A DNA stretch of 6,191 bases from an uncultured Bacteroidota bacterium (lineage in GTDB: Bacteria > Bacteroidota > Bacteroidia > Bacteroidales > SZUA-534). Positions within the stretch are counted from its first letter, which is position 1. Every line of letters starts with the position of its first letter. A program made the translations under genes and the position numbers. Below, one piece after another: positions 1-6,189 of this stretch. The DNA lies in the NCBI GenBank assembly GCA_937900725.1, contig CALCFP010000003.1, forward strand, positions 1-6,191. The letters are read 5' to 3'. The notes below the pieces were generated by a model. That model was given only the letters and a program-made list of their open reading frames with translations, was not told where the DNA came from and did no database searches.

Positions 1-1
1 C

Positions 2-226
2 GCCGAAGCTCTCCATGTAGGTGAGGTTCTTGTCGGAGCCTGACTGGGTGAGGCGCTTGGTGCTGAAGAACATCATGTTGGTGTTGACATAGGCGCTGTC
101 CACGTAGGTGGGGTTGCCGTTGATGTCGATGACGGCGTCGTTCGACGTTATTGTGCCAAACTCATTGTATATGTCAGAAACTGCAGCCAGCTTGCCGCAA
201 AGTATGTTTCGAAAATCGGTGTACAT
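2..226 (-). CDS. Unrecognised protein, N-terminal part, runs off the left edge
   Basis: An open frame of 75 codons runs from an ATG at 226-224 to the left edge with no stop. The in-frame stop upstream is a TAA at 293-295, so a start at 226 or at a non-ATG codon between 292 and 226 is possible. The product begins MYTDFRNILCGKLAAV and later has NGNPTYVDSAYVNTNMMFF. I do not recognise a family, and there is no signal peptide or membrane segment. Codons in the last 50 positions strongly prefer G or C in third position (AAC, GGC, GTG, CTC, ACC), which supports real coding on this strand; all three plus-strand frames over bases 1-60 meet stops. G+C count per 60 bases falls from 37 (1-60) to 32, 26 and 27 moving right. 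It could be an intact gene start or a decayed remnant; the downstream part is needed to tell. Confidence 0.45.
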   Translation of the reverse strand, partial: MYTDFRNILCGKLAAVSDIYNEFGTITSNDAVIDINGNPTYVDSAYVNTNMMFFSTKRLTQSGSDKNLTYMESFG

Positions 227-336
227 TGTCTTGATGTTTCGGCCACGAATGTACGCCAAAAGGATGAAAGTTTGATATATGATGTTGTGGACTTACATAA
301 ATTCCACGTTTCCCATCTTATTTACAAGTGGAGTAA

Positions 337-364
337 AAAGCCCAAACATTAATGCTTGGGCTTT
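337..364 (-). terminator. Rho-independent terminator of the nuclease-fold gene
   Basis: The inverted repeat AAAGCCCAA.CATT / AATG.TTGGGCTTT spans 337-364 with one mismatch (346/355) and almost no spare loop. Read on the minus strand the stem is followed by CTTTTTA. It begins 13 bases after the stop codon at 378-380, so it closes transcription of that gene before the left-edge frame. Confidence 0.85.
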
Positions 365-377
365 GAAAAATAGATTG

Positions 378-1448
378 TTATGCTTGCATATATCGTTTGA
401 CAGTGTCAATTAATTGTTGTGCGTAGTTGTATATGTCTTCGACTTTATCAATTGAGTATTTTGTACTTTTCTTTTCTTCGTCAATCAATTCTATTTGTTT
501 TTTCTTGAGATTGTTGAAGTGGAGTTTGCATATTGGTTTTCGGTTGTTGTCATCGAAAAGAATTGTAAAATATGTTTGTGTGTCGCGTTGCGCTATTCTG
601 TTGATATCTACAGTGTTGGCTAGAATTGCCTTGACAATATAAAAACCTTGTAACTCATCTTCGGTTGTTTCAATATTAGGTTCCGATGCTTGAATGTCTT
701 CGGTTTCTTGTTTGTCTTCTTTCTTGACATCTTCGGTCGATTTTATTGCGGCATTAAGTTTTTCTGAAATAACATCGTTGATATGGCTGTTAAATGCACG
801 TTTTACTAAATCAGTAAAAGAGTCAATGACTTTTTGGGTGAGCATGCCGTCATATACACGTCTGGTTAGAACTTTAACAATATCAACTGATGGTTGAGTG
901 AATTCATTCTTTATGCAGTCTTTTAGGCCAGACATATATTTCAACTCGTTGGCTGTGTTTAATATGCTGTCTTTATCGTAATATGACTTGTGAAATTGTT
1001 TTAACGCTTCAATTTGCGTGTCTTTTATATTTTCAATATTGAATTCAAGAAATGGTTTTTCATCCATTAGATTCTTTTGAACCAAGTCGGCGTAGAATCG
1101 GTAGTTGATACCATTAGTTAAAATTCCAAATTTTGCAGTTTGTGCTGCAGAAAAATAACCTTTAAGTTGTCCGACGTGAAAGTCTAAATCTTCTTCCCAA
1201 TGTTTGCATTCTATTAAAATGGTAGGCTCTCCGTTGACGGATATTGCATAGTCAACCTTATCGCCTTTTTTCTTTGTCAAGTCGCAATCCATTTCAGGAA
1301 TCACTTCCATAGGATTGAATACATCGTAGCCAAGCGCATTAATAAATGGCATAATTAAAGCATTCTTTGTCGCTTCTTCTGTTTTGCAAGTGTCTTTTAA
1401 TTTGTTGACTTTATCTGAAAGAGCCAACACCATATCCTTGAAATCCAT
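378..1448 (-). CDS. Stand-alone HsdR-N-type restriction endonuclease-fold protein
   Basis: This 356-residue soluble protein has the N-terminal domain of type I restriction subunit HsdR without the helicase part. Residues 24-43 carry the family opening (EEATKNALIMPFINALGYDV). The PD-(D/E)XK nuclease core is visible as D66 in KVDYAI, then E80-C-K82 in ILIECKHW, with Q94 in GQLKGYF as the usual following polar residue, so the active site appears intact. A charged low-complexity linker (about 237-265) leads to a C-terminal domain (about 266-356, GFYIVKAIL, then RDTQTYF, then CKLHFN). I recognise this arrangement from stand-alone Bacteroidota proteins annotated as type I restriction endonucleases, but the biological role of such orphans is unclear. 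There is no hsdM, hsdS or helicase gene in the window. The ATG at 1448 lies about 45 bases after the terminator of the structured RNA, and a GAAAGGG about 16 bases upstream is too distant to be a convincing Shine-Dalgarno. The gene is clearly more A/T-rich than the operon to its right (19 G/C in 961-1020 against 30 in 4381-4440), which hints at a separate origin. Confidence 0.85.
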   Translation of the reverse strand: MDFKDMVLALSDKVNKLKDTCKTEEATKNALIMPFINALGYDVFNPMEVIPEMDCDLTKKKGDKVDYAISVNGEPTILIECKHWEEDLDFHVGQLKGYFSAAQTAKFGILTNGINYRFYADLVQKNLMDEKPFLEFNIENIKDTQIEALKQFHKSYYDKDSILNTANELKYMSGLKDCIKNEFTQPSVDIVKVLTRRVYDGMLTQKVIDSFTDLVKRAFNSHINDVISEKLNAAIKSTEDVKKEDKQETEDIQASEPNIETTEDELQGFYIVKAILANTVDINRIAQRDTQTYFTILFDDNNRKPICKLHFNNLKKKQIELIDEEKKSTKYSIDKVEDIYNYAQQLIDTVKRYMQA

Positions 1449-1490
1449 TTTGTTGTGTAATTTACCCTTTCAGTCCCAGAAGAGTGTTAA

Positions 1491-1643
1491 ACAAAAAAAA
1501 GCGTGGAACTGACTATGCCACGTTCTTGGTCGGAGGTCGTAGGAAATACCTTTTTCAGAGAAATAGGAATAGTAGCCCACGCGTATGCGTGGAAACAACT
1601 ATGCTGTTTTCTGAAAAGTCTTGAATTTCCTACGTTCCCGACT
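1491..1643 (-). ncRNA. Putative structured small RNA (6S-like rod)
   Basis: Nested complementary segments form one rod. 1529-1533 pairs with 1638-1642 (5 bp). 1538-1547 pairs with 1625-1634 (10 bp, perfect). 1550-1559 pairs with 1610-1618 (9 bp, one bulge). 1569-1575 pairs with 1596-1602 (6 of 7). The apex is 1577-1582 with 1587-1592 (CCACGC/GCGTGG, four-base loop). Internal loops separate the stems. The minus strand is favoured because a hairpin with eight T residues follows on that strand and a promoter-like sequence lies at the base of the rod. The predicted RNA is about 150 nt. A long interrupted rod with its own promoter and terminator is the general shape of 6S RNA, which binds RNA polymerase; Bacteroidales also have a described Bacteroidales-1 RNA motif. 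I cannot confirm either match. Alternatives are a leader of the downstream nuclease-fold gene or a miniature inverted-repeat element. No open frame of note crosses it. Confidence 0.6.
1493..1522 (-). terminator. Terminator of the structured RNA
   Basis: CGTGG (1502-1506) pairs with CCACG (1518-1522) around an 11-base loop, and on the minus strand the stem is followed by C then eight T residues (1493-1500). The A-rich stretch before the stem (AAGAA on the minus strand) can pair with the U tract past a bulged C. The stem is short, so readthrough into the nuclease-fold gene, whose ATG is at 1448, is possible. Confidence 0.6.
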
Positions 1644-1644
1644 A

Positions 1645-1674
1645 CAAAACAAGCATAACGCTTCTTGAATCAAT
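1645..1674 (-). promoter_or_regulatory. Possible Bacteroidota-type promoter for the structured RNA
   Basis: On the minus strand ATTG (1671-1674) is followed after 18 bases by TTGTTTTG (1645-1652). The Bacteroides consensus is TTTG, about 19-21 bases, then TAnnTTTG, so each box has one mismatch and the spacing is one short. A start a few bases downstream would fall at the first base pairs of the rod. An overlapping alternative -7 box, TATGCTTG (1650-1657), lacks a matching upstream box. Confidence 0.35.
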
Positions 1675-1720
1675 ATGTCTTTGGCTTTTATTTAAAGCCA
1701 AGCCCGAATATAAGCGTTAT
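1655..1720. other. Two-tier hairpin upstream of the structured RNA
   Basis: ATAACGCTT (1655-1663) pairs perfectly with AAGCGTTAT (1712-1720), enclosing a second perfect stem TTGGCTTT/AAAGCCAA (1681-1688 with 1694-1701, loop TATTT). The strand is uncertain. On the minus strand it could be a 5' domain of a longer RNA that continues into the rod. On the plus strand the outer stem is followed by ATTTTTAT, but no plus-strand gene ends here. The candidate promoter for the rod lies partly inside its 5' arm. Confidence 0.5.
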
Positions 1721-1768
1721 TTTTATATATTATGTGTAAATGTCTTTTTTTATGTTACGGATATTAAA

Positions 1769-1795
1769 AACGCCACTTGATTTCCAAGTGGCGTT
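1769..1795 (-). terminator. Terminator of the hexuronate operon
   Basis: AACGCCACTTG (1769-1779) and CAAGTGGCGTT (1785-1795) form a perfect 11-bp stem with a five-base loop. On the minus strand the stem is followed directly by further T residues (TTTTTAA). It begins 25 bases past the aldolase stop codon and marks the operon end, so the structured RNA beyond it should need its own promoter. Confidence 0.9.
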
Positions 1796-1820
1796 CCGTT
1801 GTTTTAGTTGTTTGTTTGAA

Positions 1821-2495
1821 TTATTGTTTGCGCAATTCCTTGACGATAGCCAGTGATTCGCGCACTTTGTTCTCGATAAATCCGAAGTCGCCGGCGGCAA
1901 TGACATCCTTAGGAGTGAGTTGCGAGCCAAGCCCGACGCATGCAACGCCAGCCTTAAACCACGACTCGAGGCTCTCGCGCTCTGGAGCGACGCCGCCACT
2001 TGGCATAATGTTGGTCCAAGGGCAAGGGGCTTTTATTGCCTTGACGAATGATGGCCCGCCGACTTCCTTGCCAGGGAAAATCTTGACTATTTCGCCACCA
2101 AGTTCTTCGGCCAGATTTATTTCAGAAAGTGTTCCGCATCCTGGTAGCCAGCCAATCTTACGACGGTTGCAGACTTTTGCCATGTCAGGGTTGAGGCTTG
2201 GCGACACGATGAAGTTTGCGCCAAGTTGTATGTAGAGCGCCGCAGTGGCTGGATCGACAACTGAGCCAATGCCCATTGCCATTTCGGGGCAAGCCTTGGC
2301 GCACCATTTGTTGACTTCGGCAAAGACTTCGTGTGCAAAGTCGCCACGGTTGGTGAATTCAAAAACTCTGGCGCCACCTTTGTAGCAAGCCTCGACTACT
2401 TTCTTGACCAATTCGGCGTCGGCATTATAGTAAAGAGGCACGATGCCTGTCGATAGCATTGTGTTGTAAACCTGTAATCTTGTGAATCTGCTCAT
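1821..2495 (-). CDS. eda: 2-dehydro-3-deoxyphosphogluconate (KDPG) aldolase
   Basis: This cytoplasmic class I aldolase splits KDPG into pyruvate and glyceraldehyde-3-phosphate, the last step of hexuronate breakdown. The product is 224 residues, close to the usual family length. E46 and R50 lie in FEFTNRGDF, matching the active-site Glu and Arg of the Escherichia coli enzyme, and K138 in GGEIVKIFPG is the Schiff-base lysine. The phosphate-binding region near 164-171 (MPSGGVAP) is present. I chose the ATG at 2495, giving MSRFTRLQVY, because this matches how Bacteroides homologues begin. An extension to 2549 would start on a TTG touching the kdgK stop and add 18 residues unlike the family. It is the last gene of the operon, 54 bases after kdgK, and is followed by a strong terminator. 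Some members of this family also act on 2-keto-4-hydroxyglutarate, but the kdgK neighbour favours KDPG. Confidence 0.92.
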   Translation of the reverse strand: MSRFTRLQVYNTMLSTGIVPLYYNADAELVKKVVEACYKGGARVFEFTNRGDFAHEVFAEVNKWCAKACPEMAMGIGSVVDPATAALYIQLGANFIVSPSLNPDMAKVCNRRKIGWLPGCGTLSEINLAEELGGEIVKIFPGKEVGGPSFVKAIKAPCPWTNIMPSGGVAPERESLESWFKAGVACVGLGSQLTPKDVIAAGDFGFIENKVRESLAIVKELRKQ

Positions 2496-2549
2496 ATTCG
2501 GAATGTTTATGAATCTTATATGTAATTTTTGATTGTATATTACTGTCAA

Positions 2550-3584
2550 TTATCTACTTACACGTCCGCTTGCATCGCCACCCATTAACTTCTCGACTTC
2601 CTCTACGGTGACACGGTTGTAATCGCCATAGATGGTGTGTTTCAGGCAAGATGCGGCAACAGCAAAGTTCAGTGCCTTTTGGTCGTCGCCGATAAATGTC
2701 TGCAGACCGTAGATAAGACCGCCCATAAACGAGTCGCCGCCACCAACGCGGTCGACAATGTGGGTTATCTGATATTCAGGCGATTTGTACAGAGTCTTGC
2801 CGTCGTACAGCACGCCAGCCCAATTGTTGTTGTTGGCGTTGATGCTGCTTCGTAGCGTTGTAATGACTTTTTTGCAATTTGGGAATTGAGCCATAATCTG
2901 TTTTGATACAGAAAGATATGCGTTTGCATCGACTTTACCGCCAGCCACATCAACACCTTCAGGCTTGATAAGAAGCGCTTTTTCGGCATCTTCTTCATTG
3001 CCAAGTATTACGTCGCAGTATTGTACCAACTCTGGCATTACCTCATCGGCCCGTTTGCCGTATTTCCACAGGTTCTTGCGGTAGTTGAGGTCGCACGAAA
3101 TGGTTAGCCCTTTTGCTTTTGCGGCTTTCAGCGCTTCAAGGCAAACGTCGGCTGCACCTTTTGAAATTGCAGGTGTTATGCCTGTCCAATGGAACCAGCC
3201 TGCGCCTTCAAAGACCTTGTCCCAGTCGATCATTCCAGTCTCGATTTCGGCAACAGATGAGCCAGCACGGTCGTAGATGACCTTGCTTGCGCGGCTCACG
3301 GCACCAGTCTCGAGGTAGTAGATGCCGATGCGGTTTCCGCCATATATGATGTCGTTGATATCGACGCCAAGTCCGCGCAATTCGTTTGTGCAGGCGCGTG
3401 CGATGTCGTTTTTCGGAAGCCTTGTTACAAAACTGACTGGCAAGCCGTAATTTGCGAGGGAAACGGCTACATTGGCCTCGCCACCGCCAAATGTGGCGCT
3501 CAACATATTGCCTTGTCCAAATCGTTCGTATCCTGGTGTTGCAAGCCGAAGCATCACTTCACCAAATGTCACTGTCTTTTTCAT
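2550..3584 (-). CDS. kdgK: 2-keto-3-deoxygluconate (KDG) kinase, PfkB family
   Basis: This kinase phosphorylates KDG with ATP to give KDPG, the substrate of the next gene's product. It is a 344-residue ribokinase-like (PfkB) protein. The N-terminal substrate-binding glycines are seen in FGGGEANVAVSLA (32-44). DLNYRKNLW (165-173) is typical of sugar-acid kinases of this group. The C-terminal PfkB signature DRVGGGDSFMGGL (278-290) contains the catalytic base D284 and the anion hole glycines. An Asn-rich stretch (about 249-254, in SINANNNNWAG) lies in a probable surface loop. The ATG at 3584 is 27 bases after the uxaC stop and is preceded by TTTACGTAT, not a Shine-Dalgarno. Position between uxaC and the aldolase supports KDG as the substrate over fructose or ribose. 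Confidence 0.92.
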   Translation of the reverse strand: MKKTVTFGEVMLRLATPGYERFGQGNMLSATFGGGEANVAVSLANYGLPVSFVTRLPKNDIARACTNELRGLGVDINDIIYGGNRIGIYYLETGAVSRASKVIYDRAGSSVAEIETGMIDWDKVFEGAGWFHWTGITPAISKGAADVCLEALKAAKAKGLTISCDLNYRKNLWKYGKRADEVMPELVQYCDVILGNEEDAEKALLIKPEGVDVAGGKVDANAYLSVSKQIMAQFPNCKKVITTLRSSINANNNNWAGVLYDGKTLYKSPEYQITHIVDRVGGGDSFMGGLIYGLQTFIGDDQKALNFAVAASCLKHTIYGDYNRVTVEEVEKLMGGDASGRVSR

Positions 3585-3611
3585 ATACGTAAATTTTTAT
3601 AGTTCAATATT

Positions 3612-5012
3612 TTAAAAATTAAAATAGTTTTTAGCGTTGCGGTAGCAAATGTCAGTTACCATATTGCCGAGCAAGTCGATGTCGTTTGGAAGTTCTCCGT
3701 TTTCAACATCGGTGCCAATCAAATTGCAGAGAATTCGGCGGAAATAGTCGTGGCGCGGATACGAAAGAAAACTGCGCGAGTCGGTGAGCATTCCCACAAA
3801 GCGACGAAGCAATCCGTGGCACGACAATGTGTTGAGTTGCTTTTCGATGCCATCTTTCTGGTCGAGGAACCACCAGGCCGAGCCCCATTGCATCTTGCCT
3901 GCGGTGGTGCCATCCTGGAAGTTGCCAATCATTGTGGCGAACACCTCGTTGTCGGCTGGGTTTATGTTGTATAGGATTGTCTTTGCCAGTTGGTTTGATG
4001 TGTCGAGTCTGTTTAGGAACTTGGCCATCGACTGTGCCTGGCTGAAGTCGCCAATGCTGTCGGTGCCTGCGTCTGGCCCGAAACTTGCCAGCAGGCGTGA
4101 ACTGTTGTTGCGTATTGGGCCCACGTGGAATTGCTGCGCCCATCCTTTTTGGAACACTTGCACTGCATAGCGGTATAGTGCAGCCGAACGGAACTTGATG
4201 ATTTCTTCGGCCGTAAGGTCTTTGCCACCACGAACCTTGGCGAAAATCTGCTCAATCTCGATGTCGGAATAGTCGGCGGCATATAGGAAATCGAGACCAA
4301 AATCGGCCAGACGGCAACCAACGGAGTGGAAATAGTCGATGCGGCGGTCGAGTGCGTCAAACATTGCCTTGAAACTGTTAATGTCGACATTGGCGGCGGC
4401 GGATAGTTTGTCGATGTAGGCATTCCACGCTTTTGTGTTATTTACATCAGATGCCTTGTCGGGACGCCAGGTCGGCAGAATCTTTGTGGGGCAGGCCGAT
4501 GTGGCAATTTGCCTATGGTAGCGCAAATCGTCGGTTGGGTCGTCGGTGGTGCAGGCCACCTCGACGTTCATCTTCTGCATCATTCCCCAAACGCTGAATT
4601 CATCAGACTTTAGCATTTCGGCTGTTTTGGCGTAGATTTCATCGGCCGATTCGGGATTGAGCAGAATGTCGATGCCGAAGTACATTTTCAATTCAAGGTG
4701 AGTCCAGTGGTACAGCGGGTTGCGCAGCGTGTAAGGCACGGTGGCGGCCCAAGCGTCATATTTTTCGCGGTCGGTGCCGTTGCCAGTGATGTATTTCTCG
4801 TCGATTCCGTTGGCACGCAGCGCACGCCATTTGTAGTGGTCGCCAGCGAGCCAGATTTGTGCAATGTTGTCGAATTTGCGGTTCTCGGCAATCTGCTGAG
4901 GCACAAGGTGTGAGTGGTAGTCGATGATAGGCTGTGTCTTGGCGAAATTGTGATATAGATCCTGCGCGGTTTTGGACTTGAGCAGGAAGTTGTCTGTTAT
5001 GAATGTTTTCAT
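3612..5012 (-). CDS. uxaC: Glucuronate (uronate) isomerase
   Basis: UxaC interconverts D-glucuronate with D-fructuronate and D-galacturonate with D-tagaturonate in the cytoplasm, the first step after uptake. The 466-residue length matches the family. Diagnostic segments run in order: DYHSHL (31-36) with the metal-binding H33 and H35 of the amidohydrolase-like barrel, GDHYKWRALRANG (57-69), ACTTDDPTDDLRYH (153-166), FHVGPIRNN (295-303), GTDSIGDF (316-323) and a C-terminal GMLTDSRSFLSYPRHDYFRR (407-426). Nothing appears truncated. It starts on an ATG 22 bases after the transporter stop, preceded by GATTTACGGAA. Because UxaC accepts both uronates, this gene alone does not say whether the operon is for glucuronate or galacturonate. 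Confidence 0.96.
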   Translation of the reverse strand: MKTFITDNFLLKSKTAQDLYHNFAKTQPIIDYHSHLVPQQIAENRKFDNIAQIWLAGDHYKWRALRANGIDEKYITGNGTDREKYDAWAATVPYTLRNPLYHWTHLELKMYFGIDILLNPESADEIYAKTAEMLKSDEFSVWGMMQKMNVEVACTTDDPTDDLRYHRQIATSACPTKILPTWRPDKASDVNNTKAWNAYIDKLSAAANVDINSFKAMFDALDRRIDYFHSVGCRLADFGLDFLYAADYSDIEIEQIFAKVRGGKDLTAEEIIKFRSAALYRYAVQVFQKGWAQQFHVGPIRNNSSRLLASFGPDAGTDSIGDFSQAQSMAKFLNRLDTSNQLAKTILYNINPADNEVFATMIGNFQDGTTAGKMQWGSAWWFLDQKDGIEKQLNTLSCHGLLRRFVGMLTDSRSFLSYPRHDYFRRILCNLIGTDVENGELPNDIDLLGNMVTDICYRNAKNYFNF

Positions 5013-5034
5013 TTCCGTAAATCTTTTTCCAGTT

Positions 5035-6189
5035 TTATAAATCAGATACTACTTCGTGCTTTGGCACAAGGCTTTTCATAATGGCCCAGCCTGTCAGGTA
5101 ACAGATACCGCATACGCAGAACATTACAAAATAACCTGCGGGCTTGCCTGAGAATCCCATAAAAGTCATTGGTTCGCGAAGGTATGTTGAACCTTGTTCC
5201 AACAAGGTTTTGGTCATCTCTACGGCCTTGCCGTCAACCATTGTAGTGCCAGCCGAATAGACAAACAGCATACCTGACAGTTTGTTGAACAGGAAGCAAC
5301 TGATGCCGCCAGCCATGCCGCCGATGCCAGTGATTGTGGCAACGGTGTGCTTCGGGAACATATCGCTCACGGTAGAGAACAGGTTGGCGCTCCACGATTG
5401 GTGCGCTGCTCCTGCAATGCCAACTATTATTATTGGGAACCAGAAAGATATGGAGCCGAGTGGCTGTGCCAGAATGGTGAGTAGCGGGAAGAATGCGAAA
5501 ATCATCATTGCCTTCATCTTGCCAGCGTATGGGTCCATTCCTTTTTTCTCGACAAATATTTTGGGCAGATATCCGCCAAACACCGATAATATACATATAA
5601 AATATATGGTGAAAAGTCCCCAACGGCTTTGAGGCGTCGTTGTGTCGTATCCGTAAACCGAACTCAGGTAGACGGGCATCCAGAAAAGGAAGAACCACCA
5701 GGCTCCGTCGCTGAAGAATTTGCCAGCGGCGAATGCCCAAGTCTGTTTGAACGAGAAACATTTCCAGAACGATATCGTTTTCTCCTTTGTCTCGGCAGTC
5801 GCACTGCCATCTGAATTGATATCTTCGTTATCTTGTTGAATATATGCAAGTTCGTTTTTGCTTACTCGGTTGCATTTCTCGGGCTTTTCGTACATAAACC
5901 ACCAGAAAATCATCCACACGAAGCCGAGTGCGCCAATAATGATGAATGCCATTTCCCAGCCACATTTCTGTGCAATGATTGGGATGCAGAGAGGTGCGAT
6001 TAGTGCTCCAATTTGTGCACCTGAGTTATAAATGCTTGTGGCAAAAGCACGGTCTTTTTTTGGGAAAAATTCGGCAGTAACCTTGTTGGCGGCGGGGAAG
6101 TTGCCCGATTCGCCTACGGCAAGAATGAACCGAGCGGCGATGAACATCCACATGCTGACGGTTGAAATGGTGAGGGCGATGTTGCCAGT
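5035..6189 (-). CDS. exuT: ExuT-like hexuronate MFS transporter, N-terminus cut by the right edge
   Basis: This is an inner-membrane major facilitator of the anion:cation symporter family, predicted to import glucuronate or galacturonate with protons. The frame stays open to the right edge, so the true start and the first two or so membrane segments lie outside. Numbering from an internal Met at 6153, the hallmark GESGNFPAANKVTAEFFPKK (14-33) and RAFATSIYNSGAQIGA (35-50) mark the end of the second and the start of the fourth helix regions. Hydrophobic segments follow at about 50-62, 68-88, 138-165, 179-197, 214-232, 237-253, 271-298 and 338-362. A charged cytoplasmic loop (about 90-128) separates the two halves. 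A polar loop of about 40 residues (299-337) lies before the last helix. It is the first visible gene of the operon, 22 bases before uxaC. Substrate is inferred from these neighbours; the symbol is by analogy. Confidence 0.85.
   Translation of the reverse strand, partial: TGNIALTISTVSMWMFIAARFILAVGESGNFPAANKVTAEFFPKKDRAFATSIYNSGAQIGALIAPLCIPIIAQKCGWEMAFIIIGALGFVWMIFWWFMYEKPEKCNRVSKNELAYIQQDNEDINSDGSATAETKEKTISFWKCFSFKQTWAFAAGKFFSDGAWWFFLFWMPVYLSSVYGYDTTTPQSRWGLFTIYFICILSVFGGYLPKIFVEKKGMDPYAGKMKAMMIFAFFPLLTILAQPLGSISFWFPIIIVGIAGAAHQSWSANLFSTVSDMFPKHTVATITGIGGMAGGISCFLFNKLSGMLFVYSAGTTMVDGKAVEMTKTLLEQGSTYLREPMTFMGFSGKPAGYFVMFCVCGICYLTGWAIMKSLVPKHEVVSDL

Noticed and set aside
378..1448. Complete type I restriction-modification system
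   Set aside because: The protein lacks the helicase part of HsdR, and no methylase or specificity subunit gene occurs in the window.
1529..1642. Miniature inverted-repeat transposable element with ends near 1529-1547 and 1625-1642
   Set aside because: No target-site duplication is seen at the flanks (TCTTG and TACAA), and complementarity continues all the way to the apex with interspersed loops, which suits a folded RNA better. Not fully excluded.
378..1645. Type III toxin-antitoxin (ToxIN-like) module
   Set aside because: There are only two imperfect repeats 86 bases apart in place of a tandem array, and the protein is an HsdR-N-type nuclease fold, not a ToxN-like fold.
1655..1720. Plus-strand terminator reading of the two-tier hairpin
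   Set aside because: The ATTTTTAT tail is suggestive, but no plus-strand gene or promoter was found upstream, and the adjacent rod has a better terminator and promoter on the minus strand.
1777..2235. Plus-strand open frame of 152 codons opposite the aldolase
   Set aside because: It is entirely antisense to a clear KDPG aldolase with intact catalytic residues, and its product has no recognisable family features.
2496..2549. An 18-residue N-terminal extension of the aldolase
   Set aside because: It would begin on a TTG abutting the kdgK stop, and the added residues do not resemble family N-termini, whereas the ATG at 2495 gives a typical start.
3703..4423. Several overlapping frames on both strands inside uxaC
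   Set aside because: All are shadows of the full-length isomerase, which has conserved motifs from end to end in one frame.
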